This document shows positions 41,989 through 50,692 of a stretch of 64,000 bases of DNA, piece by piece. Made by a program: the position numbers and the translations under genes. The notes below the pieces were generated by a model that had not been told where the DNA came from, searched no databases, and was given only the letters and a program-made list of their open reading frames with translations. Source of the stretch: Thermococcus aggregans (GTDB lineage Archaea; Methanobacteriota_B; Thermococci; Thermococcales; Thermococcaceae); the NCBI RefSeq assembly GCF_024022995.1, contig NZ_CP099582.1, forward strand, positions 930,001 through 994,000, in the 5' to 3' direction. Each line of letters starts with the position of its first letter. Within the stretch, counting starts at the first letter, position 1.

Positions 41989-42387
41989 TTATACCTCCAG
42001 TTTATTTTTAAATTTCGACATATCTATACCTTTGTCCAAACCATAAAGGTATGCGACTATTTTCTTATCCAGATTCCCATATCTCTCGGAAAACTTCTCC
42101 AAGTCCTCAAGAACCTCCAAGTGGCTCCAGCCAAGATTTTTGGCAATGTAATCTATCATCTCACCAAAAACGTCCTCACTCTCTTCTTGCTCTTTAAGAG
42201 CGTCCTCTCTGATTACGAGCTTCTCTCCCTTTTGCTCAATGATACCCCTTTTTATGGCTTCTTCAATAAGGTTTTTAGCCTCAGAATAATCCATAAGGCC
42301 GAGCTTGAGTACAATAATGCCTATTAACTCGGGCTTTGAAAATTCATTCGAACCCTTATAGATGATCGCATGCCTCAAAGCCTCCAC
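41989..42387 (-). CDS. DUF2240 family protein
   Basis: This protein of about 132 residues starts 'VEALRHAIIYKGSNEFSKPEL' (DUF2240 type, an archaeal family of unknown function), with 'EAKNLIEEAIKRGIIEQKGE' as a winged-helix-like part and a C-terminal helical half. I choose GTG 42387, which has GGTGGGA at suitable spacing; the frame is open to a TTG at 42417. It lies directly before pncA in one operon. A DNA- or RNA-binding role is suggested by the fold only. Confidence 0.78.
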   Translation of the reverse strand: MEALRHAIIYKGSNEFSKPELIGIIVLKLGLMDYSEAKNLIEEAIKRGIIEQKGEKLVIREDALKEQEESEDVFGEMIDYIAKNLGWSHLEVLEDLEKFSERYGNLDKKIVAYLYGLDKGIDMSKFKNKLEV

Positions 42388-42549
42388 AAATCCCACCAAG
42401 AATGAATAGGAACTCAAAAAATAAAAACGTTTGCTAGGCTAGTGTTGCTCCACCCAGAAGAAATACCTTAACCTTAATTGAAAGTTAAAAAGCTCCAAAA
42501 TGTGAAAGCTTTATAATTCAGTGAAGCCAAATGTCTACTGGTGGTTAGT

Positions 42550-42936
42550 ATGGAGCAGAGAACCCACCTGCTAACTTCCAAAGAGCTTGTGGGAGAGCCC
42601 GTAAAAATTGAAAAAGGCTATGCAGAAGTGAAACTCAAAACAAAGGACGAGATGAAGGTTGATGAATACGGCCTAGTTCATGGGGGCTTTACCTTCGGTT
42701 TAGCCGATTATGCCGCAATGCTCGCGGTTAATGAGCCCACGGTAGTTTTGGGAAAAGCAGAGGTTAGGTTCACAAAGCCCGTAAAAGTGGGAGACGAGCT
42801 TTTAGCTAAAGCAAAAGTTGTGGAAGATCAAGGAAAGAAGAAGGTCGTATTTGCTGAAGTCTTCAATCAAAAGGGCGAGAAAGTCCTAGAGGGCAAATTC
42901 TACTGCTATGTTCTGGAGAAGCATGTACTCAAGTGA
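42550..42936 (+). CDS. Hotdog-fold thioesterase (PaaI-like)
   Basis: This 128-residue hotdog-fold protein has the family helix 'GLVHGGFTFGLADYAAMLAV' with the HGG catalytic loop, then 'LGKAEVRFTKPVKVGDELLA'. It likely hydrolyses an acyl-CoA or similar thioester; substrate unknown. ATG 42550 follows GGTGGTTAG and a TTTATAAT box near 42508. It is a separate unit 52 bp before the PadR regulator. Confidence 0.88.
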   Translation: MEQRTHLLTSKELVGEPVKIEKGYAEVKLKTKDEMKVDEYGLVHGGFTFGLADYAAMLAVNEPTVVLGKAEVRFTKPVKVGDELLAKAKVVEDQGKKKVVFAEVFNQKGEKVLEGKFYCYVLEKHVLK

Positions 42937-42950
42937 CCTTTCAAAAAATT

Positions 42951-42988
42951 TTTATAGTTAAACTCGAAATTCGACATCGGTGTTCGAT
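42951..42988 (+). promoter_or_regulatory. Promoter and TCGA-rich operator of padR-MFS
   Basis: A TATA box TTTATAG (42951-42957) is followed by three TCGA boxes (42964, 42971, 42984). Two of them form TCGACATCGGTGTTCGA, and the first two TCGAAATTCGA, both near-palindromic. They cover the predicted start of transcription (about 42979), the right place for a repressor. PadR regulators usually control their own operon, so this is a candidate autoregulatory site. Confidence 0.4.
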
Positions 42989-43294
42989 ATGATGCGACGC
43001 ATTATCCTCGGCTTCATGGGACTGCATATCTTACACCACGCAAGCAAAGAACCAATAACCGGGGCTTTTATGATAAAAGAGCTCGAATCTCACGGCTACA
43101 AAGTAAGTCCTGGAACACTTTACCCTTTGCTTCAAAAAATGGAAAAAACCGGGCTCCTTAAGAGCAGATGGGAAGTTCGGAATGGAAAAAGAGTGAGGCT
43201 CTATGAGATAACCCAAGAGGGCATTAGAGTATTAGAAGAAGGGAAAAAGAAAGTTAAAGAGCTCTGCATGGAAATTCTGGGTGATGAAAAATGA
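42989..43294 (+). CDS. PadR family transcriptional regulator
   Basis: This 101-residue PadR winged-helix protein has 'HASKEPITGAFMIKELESHG' for the HTH and 'VSPGTLYPLLQKMEKTGLLK' for the recognition helix, the PadR signature. The C-terminus supplies the dimerisation helix. It overlaps the following MFS gene by 4 bp (ATGA), so it very likely controls that exporter. The start may also be GTG 42980 or the second ATG at 42992. Confidence 0.9.
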   Translation: MMRRIILGFMGLHILHHASKEPITGAFMIKELESHGYKVSPGTLYPLLQKMEKTGLLKSRWEVRNGKRVRLYEITQEGIRVLEEGKKKVKELCMEILGDEK

Positions 43295-44466
43295 AAGAAA
43301 GGAAAATCTTCGGAATAAGCTGGAACGTTTTTCTCCTTGGCATTGTCAGCTTTCTCAACGATATGAGCAGTGAAATGATAGCGCCCATAGTCCCGACTTA
43401 CTTAACCGACGTCTTAGGGGTTGGAAAAGCGGCAAGTGGTTCAATAATGGGGCTCATAGAAAGCCTAAGCTCCCTTTTCAAAGTCGTTTTTGGCTATGTA
43501 AGTGATTTATTCAGAAAAAGAAAAATCTTTGTCGCCTTTGGATATCTCCTCTCAACAGTTTCAAAAGGAGCTCTTGCCTTTACGCGCTCATGGTGGGACT
43601 TTTTAACGCTTAGAGTTTTGGATAGGGTTGGAAAGGGCATAAGAACAGCTCCAAGAGATGCTCTAATAGCGGAATCGAGTGAAAAGGGAAAAAGCGGCAA
43701 ATCTTTCGGCTTCCACAGGATGATGGATACCCTTGGAGCCGTGGCGGGTCCTTTGGTTGCCATGGGATTATTGGCGTTTCTGAAAAGCTACCCCCTAGAG
43801 AGGGCATATCGCCATATATTCCTGCTTTCAGCGGTTCCTGGCATCGTAGGGGTTCTCCTCGTGCTGTTTCTAGTCAAAGATAAGGGAAAGGAAGTTAAAA
43901 AGAAGGTAAAAGGGATCTCTGCTTTAAAAAGCAGAAACCTCAGAATGTTCCTAGTGATTGTTGCCTTAGCTGCCCTTGGAAGATACAGCTATGCCTTTAC
44001 CCTATGGAAAGCCAAGGAGCTTGGATACAGCGTCCTTCAAGGGTTGGGGTTTTATGCAGTATTTAATGCAATCTACGCCCTTTCAGCATACCCGATAGGC
44101 TACTACTCGGATAAGGTCAGCAAAAAGGTTGTTATAACAGCAGGGTTTGGAGTAGCAGCATTAGCTTCGCTTCTTTTTGCATACTCTAAAAGCTTGTCGA
44201 TGCTTCTTCTCGCTTTTGTGTTCTATGGGGTTTATATAGCCATTGAAGACACAATTCCAAGGGCTTACATGGCAGACCTAGCTGGAGAATTCGAGAAGGG
44301 AACTGTAATAGGGGCATACCATACGGTCTTTGGGATTTTTGTTTTTCCCGCATCTATGATAGTCGGGTATTTATGGCAGACGTACTCTCTAAAAGTGGGC
44401 TTTGTCTATGCAGCAACTGTGAATCTCCTAGCGATGCTTCTCATGGCCTTCCTTGTTAAAGACTAA
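43291..44466 (+). CDS. MFS transporter
   Basis: This 391-residue major facilitator has twelve predicted helices. The loop 2-3 motif is 'GYVSDLFRKRKIFVAFGYLL', and 'VSFLNDMSSEMIAPIVPTYL' near the start marks the drug/arabinose-efflux-like subgroup. Coupling to a PadR regulator suggests an exporter induced by a small toxic compound. The compound is unknown. Confidence 0.88.
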   Translation: MKERKIFGISWNVFLLGIVSFLNDMSSEMIAPIVPTYLTDVLGVGKAASGSIMGLIESLSSLFKVVFGYVSDLFRKRKIFVAFGYLLSTVSKGALAFTRSWWDFLTLRVLDRVGKGIRTAPRDALIAESSEKGKSGKSFGFHRMMDTLGAVAGPLVAMGLLAFLKSYPLERAYRHIFLLSAVPGIVGVLLVLFLVKDKGKEVKKKVKGISALKSRNLRMFLVIVALAALGRYSYAFTLWKAKELGYSVLQGLGFYAVFNAIYALSAYPIGYYSDKVSKKVVITAGFGVAALASLLFAYSKSLSMLLLAFVFYGVYIAIEDTIPRAYMADLAGEFEKGTVIGAYHTVFGIFVFPASMIVGYLWQTYSLKVGFVYAATVNLLAMLLMAFLVKD

Positions 44467-44593
44467 TATCCTCCAATTTTCTTTTATTTTTCGCCTTTTG
44501 TTGAATATATGTCAAGATTGAGAGAGATAAAACACAAATTTTTTGTCAGAAAGACTAAAAAACAATGAGTGGAAAAACATAGGGGCTGAGAAG

Positions 44594-45589
44594 ATGAAAA
44601 AAATTTTAATCATTGGGACGGGTGGGACGATAGCGAGTGCAAAGACCGATGCCGGATTTAAAAGTGTTCTTACAATAGACGAGATTCTTGAAAAAGCCAA
44701 TATAAGGTTGAAAAACGGATATAAGATAGATACAATGGACGTTTTAAATATCGACAGCACTCTTATCCAGCCCGAGGATTGGGAGGTAATAGCAAAAGAA
44801 ACATACAAAGCACTAGAAGATTACGATGGGATAGTTATAACTCACGGCACTGATACTCTGGCTTATACTGCCTCCATGCTGACGTTCATGATTAGAGGGA
44901 TTGACAAACCCGTGGTTCTAACGGGTTCAATGCTCCCGGTTACCGAGAAGGAAAGCGATGCTCCAAGAAATCTAAAAACGGCTATAAGATTCGCGATGGA
45001 AGATGTTTCCGGGATTTTTGTGGCTTTTATGGATAAAGTAATGCTCGGCTGTAGAACCTCAAAAGTAAGAGCTCTCGGCTTAAATGCTTTTATGAGCATA
45101 AATTACCCCGACGTTGCTTATGTAAAAGGAGAAGAAGTCATATACAACATCCCCAAAGAAAAATTCAAGCCCAAAGGGGAACCACAACTCGACACAAAAT
45201 ACGATCCGCGGGTGGTCTTCATTAGGCTTACTCCCGGATTGGATGGAGATGCAATAGATGCCCTTGTAAAAACTGGATACAGAGGAATAGTGCTCGAAGG
45301 CTATGGTGCGGGAGGAATTCCTTATAGAAAAAGGAACATCTTGGGCAAGATAAAAGAGATCACCCCAAGGATTCCAGTTGTAATGAATACACAAGCCCTT
45401 TACGACGGTGTTGACTTAAGCAAGTATGAGGTTGGAAGGAAGGCTCTTGAAGCGGGAATTATTCCTGCAAAGGACATGACAAAAGAAACGACAATAACAA
45501 AGCTCATGTGGGCATTGGGACATACAAAAAACGTTGAAGAAGTGAAAAAGATAATGCACACAAATTATGCCGATGAAATAAGGAGTTAG
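44594..45589 (+). CDS. L-asparaginase, archaeal type I
   Basis: This 331-residue enzyme hydrolyses asparagine to aspartate and ammonia. It shows the first catalytic motif 'IIGTGGTIAS' (Thr), the second 'VITHGTDTLAYT' (Thr-Asp) and the Lys in 'CRTSKVRA'. Size and sequence are close to the thermostable Pyrococcus asparaginase. ATG 44594 is used; the frame is open to 44543 without a ribosome binding site. The last 4 bp overlap a convergent small gene. Confidence 0.92.
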   Translation: MKKILIIGTGGTIASAKTDAGFKSVLTIDEILEKANIRLKNGYKIDTMDVLNIDSTLIQPEDWEVIAKETYKALEDYDGIVITHGTDTLAYTASMLTFMIRGIDKPVVLTGSMLPVTEKESDAPRNLKTAIRFAMEDVSGIFVAFMDKVMLGCRTSKVRALGLNAFMSINYPDVAYVKGEEVIYNIPKEKFKPKGEPQLDTKYDPRVVFIRLTPGLDGDAIDALVKTGYRGIVLEGYGAGGIPYRKRNILGKIKEITPRIPVVMNTQALYDGVDLSKYEVGRKALEAGIIPAKDMTKETTITKLMWALGHTKNVEEVKKIMHTNYADEIRS

Positions 45590-45804
45590 GCTTTTTCGAG
45601 CTTCTCTACCATTTCTTCAGTTATTGTGAGGGGCTTTTCAACCTCGTAGATGTCGTTAAGCTCCCAGACAACTTCTCCCTTGTTTATTGCCTTAACGTAG
45701 CGCTCTGCAAGTTCTTTGGCTTTTTCAAAAGAATCAGCCTCAACGATTCTCCTAACATACCATTTTCTTTCCCCATATTTAAGTTTGAATTCCGCCATAT
45801 ACAT
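45586..45804 (-). CDS. Small uncharacterised protein
   Basis: This 72-residue protein reads 'MAEFKLKYGERKWYVRRIVE' early, then 'ADSFEKAKELAERYVKAINK' and an acidic end. The beta-beta-alpha layout with aromatic and basic residues would suit a small RNA- or protein-binding unit, but no family is recognised. ATG 45804 has GGTGGTTGCC directly upstream; a second ATG at 45798 is possible. It lies 42 bp before the start side of the DHH protein gene's end and is transcribed the same way. Confidence 0.7.
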   Translation of the reverse strand: MYMAEFKLKYGERKWYVRRIVEADSFEKAKELAERYVKAINKGEVVWELNDIYEVEKPLTITEEMVEKLEKA

Positions 45805-45846
45805 GGCAACCACCAAAGAAAAATTGTTGTATGGGTATAAAAAGGT

Positions 45847-48069
45847 TTAACTTTTCTTCAGCTTTACGACCTGCTTGGCAAACTCTTCAAGAACTTCCTT
45901 TCTCTTGCCCTCAAAGAACTTTATTGAACCTGCAAAGCTGTGCCCACCACCCTCTACTCCAGCATCAGGGAGCTTTTCCTGGAGGATTTTTATTATCTCG
46001 TTGAGGTCAAAACCGTAAGCCTGCATCCCGTCGCTTGCCCTGACAACCGCAAAGTCTGGACCATAAGCTAGAGTCAAGATTGGGGAATCCTCTCCATACT
46101 GCTCCTTAAAGTAGTCGTGAATCAGTCCGCTCAGCTTCCCTGGGGATGGGTATTCAAACTTCGGAGCATACAGCTCTACATCAATTGTATTGAACCTTAT
46201 TCCGTTGGGCAGTACAACGCTCTTGACGTGAGGCAGAGACGCTCTAAGAGCTTTCTCTTGCTTTGCTTTCACCTCGGGATATATTGAGTCTATTAGCTTT
46301 CTGTGCCTTTCCAAATTGCCGGTAAGGAGAAGGAGCTCATCTATAATGCCATGTCCATCCATGAACTTCCAGTAGTAGGCCTCATGGTCAATTACTTCCG
46401 CTATTTTCTTCAAGTCTTCTTCCTCAAGCCCTTTGCTTTCTTTGGCTATTTTGAGGTACTGCTGAAACTCCGGAGCGTCACTCCTATCTCCGGTTCCAGC
46501 TATAGCGGGAAGATGCTTTATTTTCTCTTCAACTGGCGGATAGATAAATCTGGCTATTTCCGTTGCAAGCATTCCAGCCGTTAGCTCATAGTAACCGCGT
46601 TTAACTAAGTGGGGGTTGACGTGAACATCCACGTATTCATCAACCGCCGCTTTGTCCTCGCTGATGAAGTCTCTTGGATCATGGTGGTCAATGACGACTA
46701 TTGGGACACCGTAGGCTTTTATACGTTTGTAAGCCGGGATATCTTCGGTTGTTCCTCCGTTATCGACTATTACAAGAAGCGGAAGCGGGTCTCCAAAGCG
46801 CTCGTGATCCTCTATCATAAAGATTATGTCCTTGAGAACGTCTTCAAGTTCATAAAACGGAGCCCTGCTTGGTCTTCTCTTAAAGAACTTCCATCTAGCT
46901 TGAGGGTCGGGAGAAATCTCCTCTAGGAGGGGCACTATAGCGTATTCAAGGGCTAAACCGGCAGTATATCCATCCGTATCTGCGTGGTGTCTCACTATTA
47001 TGGGTCTTCCTTCGAATATCGCCTTTCTTATTATAAACGCAGCTTTCATAATCTTTGGTTTAAGCTTTTCCAAGACCTCGCTTTCAACTAAAAAGCCAAT
47101 GTCTTCAGGTTGTGCCTTTTTGTTAAGCTCCTCTTCTATCTTTTTCTTCACTTCTGCTGCATCTGGACCCCAGAGACGGGACATGTCACTTATTTCTATC
47201 TGAATCTCTCCCGCATGGAATGAGACCTTTCCAATGACCTCCACTATATCTCCAACTTCAATATTTGGATAAGCCCTAACGCCCGGTGCTTCAAAGGCAG
47301 CGGCCCACGTTATGCCGGTTCCATCGGTTATTGTAAACACCGTTGGGCCACCAGTTACTTGTATTTGAGTCACTTTACCCCTAATCCTAACGGTCTTTCC
47401 TGCCATTTCCTTGGTTAATGCACCAATATCAGTGACAGGAAGCTCTTTCCTAACGACTACTTCCTTGTAGTGTCTCAAAGCAGACTCTATAAGGTCTATC
47501 TCCTTCTTCTCAGGCCTAACATCCAAAACTTGGACGAGAATTTCTTCCCCGGGAGTGTATTCCTTCTTCCCAAGGAGGTCTTTCCTTTTTATCAGACCTA
47601 CAACGTGTGGATTAAGCCTCACGAACACTCCAAAGCGCTCGACTCTATCTACCACACCCTTGTAAACCTTACCAATCTCCACATCTTCATAGTCACAGGT
47701 TTTATCAAGGACGTAAACCACTTTATACTTCCTCTCGCAATCTGGACATACCCACGAAGTCTCCATTCCGGGTTCCCAGGGCTCCTTAATCTTTCCACAG
47801 ATATCACAAACTAAAACTCTCCCAGTTCCCCCACATGTTGGGCAAGTGTCATAGACAGGAACAACGCCTTTTCCATGGCACTCCGGACAAGGAATCTCAT
47901 CAACTTCTTCCTCTACTCCAAAATAGTCCAGGTTGCGGTAACCTTTGAGCTTATCACCTACTTTAAAATCTGCTGGGACGTAACCCCACCCATTGCAGAC
48001 CTCGCACTCTTTCTCACCGCTTTTTACTTTCCCACTACCGTGACACTCCGGGCAGTCTTTAACTGCCAT
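45847..48069 (-). CDS. Multi-domain DHH phosphoesterase (RecJ-like)
   Basis: This 740-residue protein carries, in order: a DnaJ-type zinc finger with CxxCxGxG repeats (about 5-95, 'CPECHGSGKV', 'CEVCNGWG', 'CPECHGKG', 'CPTCGGTG') and another zinc pair to 120; an S1 RNA-binding domain (about 130-190, 'YKGVVDRVERFGVFVRLNPH'); an OB fold (about 215-300); and a DHH/DHHA1 phosphoesterase ('RHHADTDGYTAG', 'VIDHHDP', 'GGGHSFAGS'). The DHH site binds two metals in RecJ and nanoRNase enzymes. The build points to a nuclease acting on RNA or DNA ends. Archaeal relatives are annotated variously as RecJ-like or alanyl-tRNA-synthetase-related. Monocistronic. Confidence 0.88.
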   Translation of the reverse strand: MAVKDCPECHGSGKVKSGEKECEVCNGWGYVPADFKVGDKLKGYRNLDYFGVEEEVDEIPCPECHGKGVVPVYDTCPTCGGTGRVLVCDICGKIKEPWEPGMETSWVCPDCERKYKVVYVLDKTCDYEDVEIGKVYKGVVDRVERFGVFVRLNPHVVGLIKRKDLLGKKEYTPGEEILVQVLDVRPEKKEIDLIESALRHYKEVVVRKELPVTDIGALTKEMAGKTVRIRGKVTQIQVTGGPTVFTITDGTGITWAAAFEAPGVRAYPNIEVGDIVEVIGKVSFHAGEIQIEISDMSRLWGPDAAEVKKKIEEELNKKAQPEDIGFLVESEVLEKLKPKIMKAAFIIRKAIFEGRPIIVRHHADTDGYTAGLALEYAIVPLLEEISPDPQARWKFFKRRPSRAPFYELEDVLKDIIFMIEDHERFGDPLPLLVIVDNGGTTEDIPAYKRIKAYGVPIVVIDHHDPRDFISEDKAAVDEYVDVHVNPHLVKRGYYELTAGMLATEIARFIYPPVEEKIKHLPAIAGTGDRSDAPEFQQYLKIAKESKGLEEEDLKKIAEVIDHEAYYWKFMDGHGIIDELLLLTGNLERHRKLIDSIYPEVKAKQEKALRASLPHVKSVVLPNGIRFNTIDVELYAPKFEYPSPGKLSGLIHDYFKEQYGEDSPILTLAYGPDFAVVRASDGMQAYGFDLNEIIKILQEKLPDAGVEGGGHSFAGSIKFFEGKRKEVLEEFAKQVVKLKKS

Positions 48070-48145
48070 CTCTCACACCTCTCACAAAATTAGCATTTTT
48101 CTCATCTAATGAGACCAACTTGCTTAGGCTTATAACTCTTTCTTT

Positions 48146-49306
48146 TCATTCCTCCTTTGCGAAAAGCATCCAGAAGCTGATCATAGAGAGGGCATAAAGC
48201 GCCCCAGTTATGAAGAAGGGCCAAGTTAAAGAGATATCAAATAGTCCCCCACCTACAACCTGCCCAAGAGCATAGGTAGTCGTCCATGCAAAGCTCCTTA
48301 GGGCTATAGCCGTTGATCTTTCTTCCGTGGTGAAAAAGCGCATCATAAAGGCATCCCATATTGGGTTCACTATATTCATTAAGATTGTTCTGATGATGTA
48401 TATTACCGCCGCAACAGGAAAAGCTGGTGAGAAGGGCATTGCAAATATCAATAAACTCGCACTTCCATTGAAGCCGACTATCGTCCTAACGCTTCCGATT
48501 TTATCGGATATCATGGGGAGAATGAACATTCCAAGCCCCATTATAAACTCCTGGAGGGCAAAAAGACCGCCAATACTCTCTAAACTAGTTCCAAAGCGTC
48601 TATTGAACCACAACCCAACATAGGGTATCGTTACCCCAGCTCCTATGCCTATTAAAGCCGATGGAAAAGAGAACTTGGCAATTTTAACTAACAGGTCTTT
48701 TTCAAGTCTGAGTTTCCTCTCTTCCCTCTTTAAAACAGGAGAAACTAAAAAGATGAAAAGTCCTTGAAGCGGAATCAACAAGGTAGCAACTAAAAGGGTC
48801 ATCTTATAGGGATTCAACCCATCAAGAAGGCTTGGTAAAGCTCCGCCCAAATACATCCCCAGCGCAGAGCCTATAGTGCCCACTGCGGCATTTAAACTGA
48901 AAAGGTAATGTCTATTCCTCTCATTCGCTTCTTCACTCAACAAAGACATCGAAGCAGGCATTTCAAGTGCCATTCCCACTCCTAATATTGCAGATGCAAT
49001 TGCAAATATCCAAAATTCCGGAATAAACACCTGGAGAAGCCTTGCAATGAAAAACATGCCTACAGCAAGCAGTATGGTTCTCCTATAGCCTAGTTTAACA
49101 CTGACATGACCCGAAACCAAAAGAACTATGGCTTCGACTAGAGTAGAGATTGAAAAGAGAACTCCCATGTCAGAGAAACTCATCCCAAGGGAAGAATAAT
49201 AGAACGGCAAAATAAACCACGCTATACTGTCACCTAACCTGCCCAGAAGAGAGTAAGCAATAACAAGCTTTGCATCTTTGCTGAATCCCCTATAGCTCTG
49301 CAACAT
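48146..49306 (-). CDS. MFS transporter, paralogue A
   Basis: This 386-residue twelve-helix major facilitator shares the layout and many blocks with the next gene upstream (49351-50523): 'DAKLVIAYSLLGRLGD', 'VKLGYRRTILLAVG', 'YIIRTILMNIVNPIWDAFMM', 'FTTEERSTAIALR'. They are tandem duplicates that have diverged. Each has its own promoter with a nearly identical 22-bp element. Substrate unknown; efflux is the most common role in the group. Confidence 0.87.
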   Translation of the reverse strand: MLQSYRGFSKDAKLVIAYSLLGRLGDSIAWFILPFYYSSLGMSFSDMGVLFSISTLVEAIVLLVSGHVSVKLGYRRTILLAVGMFFIARLLQVFIPEFWIFAIASAILGVGMALEMPASMSLLSEEANERNRHYLFSLNAAVGTIGSALGMYLGGALPSLLDGLNPYKMTLLVATLLIPLQGLFIFLVSPVLKREERKLRLEKDLLVKIAKFSFPSALIGIGAGVTIPYVGLWFNRRFGTSLESIGGLFALQEFIMGLGMFILPMISDKIGSVRTIVGFNGSASLLIFAMPFSPAFPVAAVIYIIRTILMNIVNPIWDAFMMRFFTTEERSTAIALRSFAWTTTYALGQVVGGGLFDISLTWPFFITGALYALSMISFWMLFAKEE

Positions 49307-49327
49307 CGCTTCTTTCCTTCTTTTCCC

Positions 49328-49349
49328 CGTTTATAAACTTATCGAAACG
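49328..49349 (-). promoter_or_regulatory. Promoter element shared by the two MFS paralogues
   Basis: This 22-bp element reads, on the minus strand, TTTCGATAAGTTTATAAAC with one or two flanking bases; the copy at 50544-50565 differs at 2 of 22 positions. It contains the TATA box (TTTATAAAC) about 28 bp before the ATG at 49306 and an upstream TTTCGATAAG that extends past a normal BRE. The upstream half is a candidate binding site of a shared regulator. Confidence 0.55.
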
Positions 49350-49350
49350 C

Positions 49351-50523
49351 TTAAACCTCATTATACTTTGCAAAGAAGAAGTAGAATATCAAAGTTGCCG
49401 TCACATAGAGTGTTGCAGTGACATAGAATGGATAACTTAATGAAAGCGAGAAAAGCACCCCTCCTATGTAATTCCCAAGCCCTCTCATAAAAGTTGAGAA
49501 AGCCCTTCTAATCCCCGCCGCGGTGGCTTTTTCTTCTGTTGTAAAGAATCCCATCATAAAGGCATCATTTATAGGCCAAACTATGTTCATGAGAATTGAG
49601 CGGATGATGTAAACCAAAGCTGCCAAGAGAAAGAGCTCTACTGATGGAAAAATCCCAAAGAGGAAAGCAGCAGTTAGCTGGAAGAGAGATATCGTCTTTA
49701 CTGGCCCAATTTTATCCACAAGCTTTGGAAGTATGAATGATCCTAAGCCCATAACAAGCTGCTGAGCGAAGTAGACTCCACTTATAACGGCCAGTGTTTG
49801 TCCAAAGCGGAGATTGAAGTAAAGGCTCATGTAGGGAATTGTTATCCCGGCCCCCAATCCTATAATTACCGAAGGAAGGGAAAACTTGAGAATTTTCACA
49901 ACCAGCTCTTTTCTCCAGTTTATACGTGGATTTTTTACGGGAACGTCTTTAATTATCAAAAGGATTGGTATTACAATGGCAAACTGAAGAACTGCCAGCG
50001 AAATAACAAGCCTATACGCCAACTCGGTAGTTAGTCCAAAAGTCTCCACGAAGAAGTCTGGGGCAAAACCAGCAATCAAAACTCCCAAAGCGTTTAAAAT
50101 CGTTCCAAGACCAAAGCTTATAGAGAAAGCGTGATGCCTCTGTTTTTCTCCTACCTCTTCACTCAGTAAAGCGTAAAAGTTGGGCTGTCTTATCCCCATG
50201 TTGGCTCCAATGAGGAAGAATCCCAGAGCAAGAACGTAAAAATTGGGGGCCAAAACTTGCAGTATTCTTCCCATTAACCCTAAAAATGCCCCGAGAATTA
50301 AAGTTTTTTTATAACCAAGTTTGAGAGAGAGCTGACCGGCAATCAAAAAGAAAATCCCACCAACAAAGGTCTGAATTGAGAAGAAAATTCCCATTTCGTC
50401 CATTCCATAACCTAAAGCACTAAGATAGAACGGCATTATGAATGTGGAAAACTGCAGGAACAGCTGGCCGGTTGCATTGGCAGCTATTAGTAGTTTTGCG
50501 TCTCTGTTGTAGCTTCCAAGCAT
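49351..50523 (-). CDS. MFS transporter, paralogue B
   Basis: This 390-residue major facilitator is the tandem paralogue of the gene at 48146-49306 ('DAKLLIAANATGQLFLQFST', 'LKLGYKKTLILGAFL', 'YIIRSILMNIVWPINDAFMM', 'FTTEEKATAAGIRRAF'). I start at ATG 50523 ('MLGSYNRDAKLL'), about 27 bp after the TATA box; the open frame to 50541 would begin almost inside the promoter. Substrate unknown. Confidence 0.87.
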   Translation of the reverse strand: MLGSYNRDAKLLIAANATGQLFLQFSTFIMPFYLSALGYGMDEMGIFFSIQTFVGGIFFLIAGQLSLKLGYKKTLILGAFLGLMGRILQVLAPNFYVLALGFFLIGANMGIRQPNFYALLSEEVGEKQRHHAFSISFGLGTILNALGVLIAGFAPDFFVETFGLTTELAYRLVISLAVLQFAIVIPILLIIKDVPVKNPRINWRKELVVKILKFSLPSVIIGLGAGITIPYMSLYFNLRFGQTLAVISGVYFAQQLVMGLGSFILPKLVDKIGPVKTISLFQLTAAFLFGIFPSVELFLLAALVYIIRSILMNIVWPINDAFMMGFFTTEEKATAAGIRRAFSTFMRGLGNYIGGVLFSLSLSYPFYVTATLYVTATLIFYFFFAKYNEV

Positions 50524-50543
50524 GGTTGAATTATATATCATAG

Positions 50544-50565
50544 CGTTTATAAGCTTATCGAAATG
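50544..50565 (-). promoter_or_regulatory. Second copy of the shared MFS promoter element
   Basis: On the minus strand this copy reads TTTCGATAAGCTTATAAAC at its core and precedes ATG 50523 by about 27 bp. It matches the element at 49328-49349 in 20 of 22 positions, while the sequences on either side differ. That argues for selection on the element rather than mere remains of the duplication. Confidence 0.55.
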
Positions 50566-50607
50566 AAACAGAAAAGCTTAAATATGTTCTCGACACGTCC
50601 AAAAACA

Positions 50608-50668
50608 GGTAAAATAAGCAAGAGATATTCTAATCGGTGCTATAATCAGAACATGGTAAAATAAGCAA
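50608..50668. repeat. Pair of 14-bp direct repeats
   Basis: GGTAAAATAAGCAA occurs at 50608-50621 and again at 50655-50668, in the non-coding gap between the S-layer-like gene and the MFS paralogue. The bases before each copy (ACA and ACAT) are also similar. The copies are 47 bp apart, four to five helical turns. They could be binding sites upstream of the leftward MFS promoter. No other function is visible. Confidence 0.5.
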
Positions 50669-50692
50669 TCTTTAAAAAATTGAAGAAGAGAA

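Noticed and set aside
42340-42417. TTG start at 42417 for the DUF2240 gene
   Set aside because: GTG 42387 has a good ribosome binding site and fits the family N-terminus better.
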